This document shows positions 6,393-11,317 of a DNA stretch of 11,317 nucleotides, in pieces. The DNA is from Crocosphaera chwakensis CCY0110. GTDB lineage: Bacteria; Cyanobacteriota; Cyanobacteriia; Cyanobacteriales; Microcystaceae. Positions within the stretch are counted from its first letter, which is position 1, and each line of letters opens with the position of its first letter. The notes under the pieces were generated by a model. The model saw nothing but the letters and a program-made list of their open reading frames with translations, had not been told where the DNA came from and ran no database searches. The stretch covers positions 1-11,317 of the forward strand of contig NZ_AAXW01000102.1 of NCBI RefSeq assembly GCF_000169335.1, read 5' to 3'. Both the position numbers and the translations under genes were made by a program.

Positions 6393-7961
6393 ATGGTAGC
6401 CCTACACTTTGCACCTCAAAAACCAAGCCCTTTTAAACTGCGTCCCTATCAAGCGCAAGTAGTTGAAAGTGTACATCAGCAATTGAAAACGGATCAACGT
6501 CAACGAGTTTTAGTAGTGGCTGGAACAGGTGCAGGAAAAACCGTTATCGCTTCCCATCTCACACAGGACTTTCTATTGCAGAATAAGAAAGTTCTTTTTC
6601 TTGTTCATCGGGATATTTTAGTCAAGCAAACCGTTAGCAAGTTTACTCATTTACCTCATGGTATCATTGCAGGCCGCCATCAACTCAATCTCTCTCAACC
6701 GTTGCAAGTGGCATCAGTGCAAACTTTAGGTAGGAAAGGAGTCGAATGGTTAAACCATCATTTTCCTTTTGATATAGCTATCTTTGATGAATCACATCTG
6801 ACCAACTGGTTTAATTTTTCTCTAGAGTTATTTCCTCGATTACCTTTATCTCAAGATGATCACACCATCTGTATTGGTTTAACCGCAACTCCTTGGCGAC
6901 GGTCCAAGTATCAAGCGATGGGGGATCTTTATCAATCTTCAGTCTTTGCCCCTCTACCCGGAGAATTGATCTCTCAGGGTTTCTTAGTGCCATTTGCCTA
7001 TTTTTCTATTGGCAAAGTAGAGAAAAAAGGACTACGCATTAGAAATGGCGAATATGAGACAGTTAAACTAAAAGTTCGTTGTAATACTCCTGAAGTTATC
7101 CAACATATTGTTAATGAATGGCTCGATAAAGCCAAAAATCGTCCCACTATTATCTTTAGTATTGATATAGAACACGCACAAGCAATTGCACAAGCTTTTA
7201 ACAATCAGGGCATCTCTGCGGCCTCTGTTGATGGCACGATGAAAATAGGCGATCGTGAGAAGATTTATGAGCAATTAGCACAACGAAAAATCCAAGTTGT
7301 TTGCAGTTGTGAGGCTTTAAGTGAAGGGTTTGATGTTCCTATTGTTAGTTGTGTGGTTTTGGCACGGTTAACGACATCGAAAGCCAAGTATATACAGCAA
7401 ATTGGTCGAGGAGCAAGGATTACTCCTGATGGAGAAAAACGAGATTGTCTTGTTCTTGACGCTGTAGGGTTAGTTGAAGAATTTGGCTTTTTCGAGGATA
7501 TTAGTTATGAAGATTTGGAGTTAAGAACTTCAGAAAACAAACCTGATCATAAAACTCCTCCACCCATGAAAAATTGTCCCAAGTGTCAACAATTGATATT
7601 AGGAAGTTTACAAGTTTGTTCTAATGAAAAATGTCGTCATAAATTCTCTCCTCAATATGAAATCCATGCTCCTAAAAAGTTAAAGTTGGTTATTCCCGAA
7701 AGTTCTCGTCAAAAATATCAACATTATCAGAAGTTGATTAAACAAGCTTATCAGAATCAAACATCATTTATCAATGCTGATAATCTCTTTAAATCAACTT
7801 ATGGTCATTACCCTCCTGCTAGTTGGCGTAAAGGGGCTATCTTTGGTGATAATCCTAGTGAAACTGATCAAAAAAATTATCTTAATTATCTAAAATTATT
7901 AGTCAAAAAACATCAGATTAAAACTCCCAACTGGGTTGAAAATAATTGTTGGGAATTTTAA
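6393..7961 (+). CDS. SF2 DEAD/DEAH-type helicase with C-terminal cysteine cluster
   Basis: 522 aa. ATP-dependent superfamily 2 translocase acting on DNA or RNA. In order: Q-like LRPYQ (16-20), motif I AGTGAGKT (43-50), Ia-like FLVHRDILVKQ (69-79), motif II DESH (132-135), motif III LTATP (163-167), motif IV-like TIIFSI (252-257), motif V EALSEGFDVP (307-316), motif VI QQIGRGAR (335-342). All catalytic residues are intact. Beyond the two RecA domains, CPKC (395-398) with C409 and C414 forms a zinc-ribbon-like cluster. A basic helical tail ends in a YPPASWRKGAIFGD block (473-486), reminiscent of phage and plasmid helicases of the RecG/UvsW/SSL2-like group. The start ATG at 6393 has only a weak AAGAAG upstream. 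It is probably the last gene of the plus-strand operon and converges on the Dda-like gene 35 bases later. Likely roles are replication restart or repair; substrate is not deducible. Confidence 0.88.
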   Translation: MVALHFAPQKPSPFKLRPYQAQVVESVHQQLKTDQRQRVLVVAGTGAGKTVIASHLTQDFLLQNKKVLFLVHRDILVKQTVSKFTHLPHGIIAGRHQLNLSQPLQVASVQTLGRKGVEWLNHHFPFDIAIFDESHLTNWFNFSLELFPRLPLSQDDHTICIGLTATPWRRSKYQAMGDLYQSSVFAPLPGELISQGFLVPFAYFSIGKVEKKGLRIRNGEYETVKLKVRCNTPEVIQHIVNEWLDKAKNRPTIIFSIDIEHAQAIAQAFNNQGISAASVDGTMKIGDREKIYEQLAQRKIQVVCSCEALSEGFDVPIVSCVVLARLTTSKAKYIQQIGRGARITPDGEKRDCLVLDAVGLVEEFGFFEDISYEDLELRTSENKPDHKTPPPMKNCPKCQQLILGSLQVCSNEKCRHKFSPQYEIHAPKKLKLVIPESSRQKYQHYQKLIKQAYQNQTSFINADNLFKSTYGHYPPASWRKGAIFGDNPSETDQKNYLNYLKLLVKKHQIKTPNWVENNCWEF

Positions 7962-8003
7962 CACTCATCAGTCACACGCTTCGCTTCCTCAACTCCTCAC
8001 GCT
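7962..8003. repeat. Convergent-gene junction with short-repeat sequence
   Basis: The 35 bases between the two converging helicase genes hold CATCAGTCACACGCTTCGCT and a pyrimidine-rich run of CTTCCTC and CTCCTCAC units. The minus-strand gene's stop (TCA at 7997-7999 on the plus strand) and its last codons lie in it. The sequence resembles degenerate short iterated repeats common between cyanobacterial genes. I see no convincing T-tailed terminator hairpin. Confidence 0.4.
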
Positions 8004-11000
8004 ACTTTTGAGACATTTGAACTGTTATTAACTAAAGTTTCTTTTACGGAGTTGATTAAGTTATAGTCAGTGAACTTAGTAACGTCTTTTTCCGACAAAC
8101 CTGGACTATTAAGAGGAAGATGTTGACCCTTCCATTTAGTTTGATTTTCAGTTTTATCAGCTTTGGCAATCATTTTAACTGCGCCATCATGACTGGTTAG
8201 AGATAATTGTTCTCCATTCCAGCTAATTATATCTTGTTTCCCTTTATAACTAAGAGTTTTATTGTTTTCATCCCAATTAAAATTATCGGGATCAGTTAAT
8301 CTTTTAGCTTGGAGTAGAGCCAGTAAGACAGGGGCAACTTGCTCTGTTCGTTGTTGTTGAATGGCAATATTTTCAGGCATAAATTCAGGAGATAAGTAAG
8401 TAGATAGTGAGTCAAGAACTTCTTGAAATGAAGAATTAGAAGATTCTGGTTGAGCAGAATTTATTGATTTAGAATTTATTAACTCAGGATTTTCGATTTC
8501 TGAATTATCTTTTTCATTATAAACAAGATTTTCAGTATTTGTCTTAACTTCAGACTCTTCAATAACATTATTTTCTTCTGTTGAATTAGCTGAAGTTTCA
8601 AGATAATGAGACTTATTACTGTTGTTACTGTCGAATTTTTGGCTCTTATCTTCGGTAGTTATTTCATCTTTAATGTCATTGGAATTTGTTAGTTCTTTTT
8701 CTGATGTTTCTTCAATGTCACTAGAAGTAGTAACAGTTGTTTCAGATTCATCTAGTTGTTCAATATCTTTAATATTAGGTTTGACCTCAGATGTCTTAAT
8801 ATCAATCTCAATCTGTTGTGGTTGTAAATGATTAAGTTTAACTACACCATTTTCTAGTCTAAAGATTTCTTGTCCTTTAAATCTAATGAGTAAATCACGA
8901 TTAAATTCTGAGGGTGTTTGACCTGTTTCTAAATCTAAAGCCTTTTCTAAATAAGTTAAATCTTCTTGAGACACTCCTTTTAAGAGAATTTCCTCATCGG
9001 TAGATTTTCCTTCAAATATAGTCTTTCTTCCGAAAACTATTTTGATGTTTACGGTAGTTTCTGACTGATTTGAATCTTCCGTTAATTTTTCTAAGTTTTG
9101 GGAATTATCTGCCAGTTTATTTAGTATCTTTTTGATAATATCTGACCCATCTAATAAAGGGTCTTGATTATCTTGAGACTTGGGGGAGGTATTATTTGTT
9201 TGCGATTTTTCTAAGAACGTAGGTAAAACTTTACTCTGTTGTTTGAGAACTTGGTCATAATTTTTATTAACAACATCTTCAGTGAGATCAATCTCCCCGT
9301 CAAAACTATATATTTTTCCATCTTTGTAATCTCCCAAGGGGGTTATTTCTAATCCCCATAATCCTTTGTTATCCTCATATTTATATTTATTCTCTGTTAG
9401 TTTATCGAGTTCTTTGACACTATGTTTCTCTTTTTCTGCCCATTCTTGTCTATACTGTGGATCTCTAATCATTTGATCGGTGATTTGGTATTGCTTCCCT
9501 ACTAGAAACGCTACTTGTTTATCAGGGTTTTCTTTGTTACCAGAGTAAGCGATCGCTATATCACCTTCAATAAATTTGTAAGCTTTATAAGGTTGAAAAT
9601 GTCTTGTCGTGTGAGTTCGACCATGGCCACGCATGGCATCAATGGTAGTATCAACAGGTAATTTATTATCTTCTCCATGTAATAGTAAACTATAATTCAT
9701 GTTTACTGGTTTGCTTGAGATATCAATGAATGAAGTTTGATTATTATCTTTATTAGAAGAATGGTTACTATTAACTTTTGGTTTTGGTTTAATATTATTT
9801 TTATCTAAAGTTTGTGAATTATCATTTTCTATTTGGTCATCATATTCATCTTCAGGTAAAGGTACATCATTTGGATCAAAATCAGTATGATAGTCGTCTT
9901 CTAACTCTTCTATTGAAGGAATGTATTCATCTTCATCTGCTGGTTCAAGCTCCTCATCTGGTACTGGAGGAATTTGAATAGCAGACGAGGATGAATATGA
10001 ATTAGTATTGGTATTACTTTCAACATCAGAGGTTTGATCTGAGTTATCAGGAGAAGAGAGTTCAGGCTTTTGATTAGTATTTATATCACTTTGAGAATTC
10101 TCCCATTCTTCATTAGGAAGATACCAAGGTTTTTGTGACAAAATTAGGGCAGCTTTATTGTTATAAACAAACAATTGTTCAGAAGCTCTAGTAGCTGCGA
10201 CATAAGTTAATTCTTGCATCTGCTGAATTAAATCCTGACGAGAGGCTTCAATTTTAGTTTGTTCAATTCTTTTATTAAAAGAATCGTTAATATTTTGTTG
10301 GTCAATAGCAACTTTAGTTTTAGTCTTCCCTTGAGCTTTATGATAAGTTCTAGCGTAATTATAACTAATATAATTATAAGCTTGTTTAAACTCTTGAGCT
10401 TTTTTATATTTTTCTCTTTTTTTTGCTCGATCAGTTTCCATTTTCCAAGCTTTATCTAATTCTTTAACTTTTTTACTAAAAGCTTGCTGACTTTCTTTAG
10501 CAATAATTTTGATATCAAAAGTTTGTGAGGAGTCATTGACTGACTGTACGGTTAATAACCAAGTCGAAAATTTATTTTCATCCAAGTTAGAAGTAAGTTT
10601 ATTAGCATTAATAACTTTTAATTCTTCTCCGTTATAAATACTTCTTGTGTCATCTATATCTCTACCATTATCATCAGCCACAATAATTTCACCTTCAACA
10701 TATTCAGGAGCATTATTACCAAAACGAGCTTGTCTAATTTGATTATTTAGTTCGTCAACTCTAGCGTTAGTATAAGCATAAACCTGAAAATAATTGGGAT
10801 TTTTATTAAATTCTTCGGAGGTAAAATGAGTAAGAATGTTGTTTGTCCAATCTTGTTGATTTTGTCCCACAACTGTTTGATCCGAACTAGAAGTAATTAA
10901 GGGTTTTTTCTGTTGTTGATTAGTTCGTAATGCAGTAGCTAAATAGCCTAATTGATTAGAATATCTAACAACTTCAGTAAGTTGACTTCGATGTTTAATA

Positions 11001-11317
11001 GTCGGATCACTAAAAGCCTTTGACCTTCCCTCATTCACGGGACGAATTTGAGCATTATCTCCCACTAAAAGAATTTTTTTGCTATGTTGTGCTAGTTCTT
11101 TTAGGAGATCATACATTTCTTCATTAACCATTGATACTTCATCGACAATGATTAAATCAGGAAGTTCACTGATTTGCTGTGGATCTAGTTTGCGACCGAG
11201 GAATCGTTCTTCATTTTTTTTATTGTCAATACCAGGACGATATTTTAATAAACTATGAAGAGTTCTCGCATCATCAAATTCAATTCCGAGTTTTTGGCTT
11301 AATTGTCGTCCCACATT
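7997..11317 (-). CDS. Dda-like SF1B DNA helicase with long acidic C-terminal extension and ASCH-like domain, 5'-truncated
   Basis: At least 1105 aa; the frame is open through base 11317, so the N-terminus with Walker A lies outside. The GTG at 11314 is an internal valine, not a start. Numbering from it: RTLHSLLKY (17-25), motif II IIVDEVSMV (55-63), motif III GDNAQIRPV (85-93), motif IV LTEVVR (112-117), an AYTNARVDELNNQIR block (180-194), GEIIV (208-212), motif V TYHKAQGKT (323-331), motif VI YVAATRASEQLFVY (371-384). These match T4 Dda (DEVSMY, GDNKQIRPV, LTEVKR, VGEIIV, FHKAQGMS, YVGVTRGRYDVFYV), a 5'-3' replication-start helicase of 439 aa. Residues 400-535 are a polar, acidic linker. Residues 538-675 form a domain with AMRGHGRTHTTR and EGDIAIAY that resembles ASCH/PUA folds. 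A small strand-rich domain follows (about 754-840), another acidic linker (842-960), and a C-terminal domain (965-1095). Confidence 0.85.
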   Translation of the reverse strand, partial: NVGRQLSQKLGIEFDDARTLHSLLKYRPGIDNKKNEERFLGRKLDPQQISELPDLIIVDEVSMVNEEMYDLLKELAQHSKKILLVGDNAQIRPVNEGRSKAFSDPTIKHRSQLTEVVRYSNQLGYLATALRTNQQQKKPLITSSSDQTVVGQNQQDWTNNILTHFTSEEFNKNPNYFQVYAYTNARVDELNNQIRQARFGNNAPEYVEGEIIVADDNGRDIDDTRSIYNGEELKVINANKLTSNLDENKFSTWLLTVQSVNDSSQTFDIKIIAKESQQAFSKKVKELDKAWKMETDRAKKREKYKKAQEFKQAYNYISYNYARTYHKAQGKTKTKVAIDQQNINDSFNKRIEQTKIEASRQDLIQQMQELTYVAATRASEQLFVYNNKAALILSQKPWYLPNEEWENSQSDINTNQKPELSSPDNSDQTSDVESNTNTNSYSSSSAIQIPPVPDEELEPADEDEYIPSIEELEDDYHTDFDPNDVPLPEDEYDDQIENDNSQTLDKNNIKPKPKVNSNHSSNKDNNQTSFIDISSKPVNMNYSLLLHGEDNKLPVDTTIDAMRGHGRTHTTRHFQPYKAYKFIEGDIAIAYSGNKENPDKQVAFLVGKQYQITDQMIRDPQYRQEWAEKEKHSVKELDKLTENKYKYEDNKGLWGLEITPLGDYKDGKIYSFDGEIDLTEDVVNKNYDQVLKQQSKVLPTFLEKSQTNNTSPKSQDNQDPLLDGSDIIKKILNKLADNSQNLEKLTEDSNQSETTVNIKIVFGRKTIFEGKSTDEEILLKGVSQEDLTYLEKALDLETGQTPSEFNRDLLIRFKGQEIFRLENGVVKLNHLQPQQIEIDIKTSEVKPNIKDIEQLDESETTVTTSSDIEETSEKELTNSNDIKDEITTEDKSQKFDSNNSNKSHYLETSANSTEENNVIEESEVKTNTENLVYNEKDNSEIENPELINSKSINSAQPESSNSSFQEVLDSLSTYLSPEFMPENIAIQQQRTEQVAPVLLALLQAKRLTDPDNFNWDENNKTLSYKGKQDIISWNGEQLSLTSHDGAVKMIAKADKTENQTKWKGQHLPLNSPGLSEKDVTKFTDYNLINSVKETLVNNSSNVSKVA
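9320..9703 (-). other. ASCH/PUA-like domain within the Dda-like protein
   Basis: This segment encodes residues 538-665. Residues 560-571 (AMRGHGRTHTTR) have the G-R/K-T-x-T-x-R shape of ASCH domains, followed by a strand FIEGDIAIAYSGN (581-593) with the usual GD turn, a strand VAFLVGKQYQI (601-611), and a helix with EWAEKEKHSVKEL (624-636). ASCH domains are known or proposed to bind RNA or modified nucleotides. The assignment is by pattern only. Confidence 0.42.
9549..9556. repeat. HIP1 octamer GCGATCGC
   Basis: Perfect copy inside the ASCH-like domain coding region, showing that the minus-strand gene shares the cyanobacterial signature of the plus-strand operon. Confidence 0.9.
9697..10087 (-). 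other. Acidic, low-complexity linker coding region of the Dda-like protein
   Basis: Residues 410-540 are mostly S, N, T, D, E, P and Q, with a dense acidic core at 453-492 containing Pro and Tyr in patterns such as EDEYIPS and NDVPLPEDEYDD. It is predicted disordered and separates the helicase from the ASCH-like domain. Confidence 0.7.

Noticed and set aside
6811..7274. Minus-strand frames opposite the SF2 helicase
   Set aside because: They lie antisense to helicase motif regions whose plus frame is fully conserved; no start signals.
7925..7954. Inverted repeat TCCCAAC ... GTTGGGA as a terminator
   Set aside because: The stem is 7 bp with a 16-base loop, lies inside the helicase coding region, and is followed by only a short T run; too weak to claim.
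8622..10459. Plus-strand frames 8622-8831 and 10259-10459 with hydrophobic serine-rich products
   Set aside because: They are reverse-complement shadows of acidic and lysine-rich codons of the Dda-like gene and lack independent support.
7997..11317. C-terminal half of a MobF/TraI relaxase-helicase
   Set aside because: The helicase blocks (DEVSMV, GDNAQIRPV, LTEVVR, GEIIV, TYHKAQGKT) follow T4 Dda more closely than TraI. No relaxase motif is in the window, though one beyond the right edge cannot be excluded.
1..11317. CRISPR array, tRNA, rRNA, insertion sequence, iterons or partition centromere
   Set aside because: No regularly spaced direct repeats, cloverleaf-like segments, transposase motifs or terminal inverted repeats are visible. 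Genes are packed with gaps of at most about 60 bases, leaving no room for an origin or centromere array.

Overview
The window looks like part of a plasmid (or other accessory replicon) from a cyanobacterium. DNA is AT-rich, with GC about one third by eye. Four perfect copies of the cyanobacterial HIP1 octamer GCGATCGC are present (3109-3116, 3406-3413, 4044-4051, 9549-9556), far more than this base composition predicts. One gene encodes a Ycf46-like AAA+ ATPase, a family typical of cyanobacteria and red plastids. There are no tRNA, rRNA or core metabolic genes. The gene set is segregation, helicase and unknown membrane proteins, which fits a plasmid backbone. A unicellular, AT-rich cyanobacterium is an inference from composition only.

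Plus strand, 1-7961: nine closely packed genes, probably one transcription unit. (1) The C-terminal part of a divergent ParM/actin-like ATPase, cut by the window's left edge. (2) One base later, a small protein with a ParR-like N-terminus and a very acidic tail. (3) A ParA/MinD/StbB-type deviant Walker ATPase whose Walker B aspartate position is Asn. (4) A single-pass membrane protein with a two-cysteine outer domain. (5) A Ycf46-like AAA+ ATPase. (6) A small protein with a C-terminal membrane anchor. (7) An overlapping single-pass membrane protein with a four-cysteine domain. (8) A soluble protein I do not recognise. (9) An SF2 DEAD/DEAH-type helicase with a C-terminal zinc-finger-like cysteine cluster.

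Minus strand, 11317-7997: one very large gene converging on the SF2 helicase, cut by the right edge at its 5' end. It encodes an SF1B helicase closely resembling phage T4 Dda, followed by roughly 700 residues of acidic low-complexity linkers and small domains, one of which looks like an ASCH/PUA-type fold.

How they may work together (inference): genes 1-2 look like a type II (ParM-ParR) plasmid partition pair, with the centromere probably upstream of the window. The unusual feature is that the same operon continues into a second positioning-type NTPase, an AAA+ ATPase and three membrane-anchored proteins. That is the arrangement expected of a membrane-linked DNA positioning or transfer apparatus rather than a minimal partition cassette. 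The two helicases of different superfamilies suggest a plasmid replication, repair or DNA-processing function next to it. No recognisable relaxase, coupling protein, replication initiator, iteron array, CRISPR or insertion sequence is visible.
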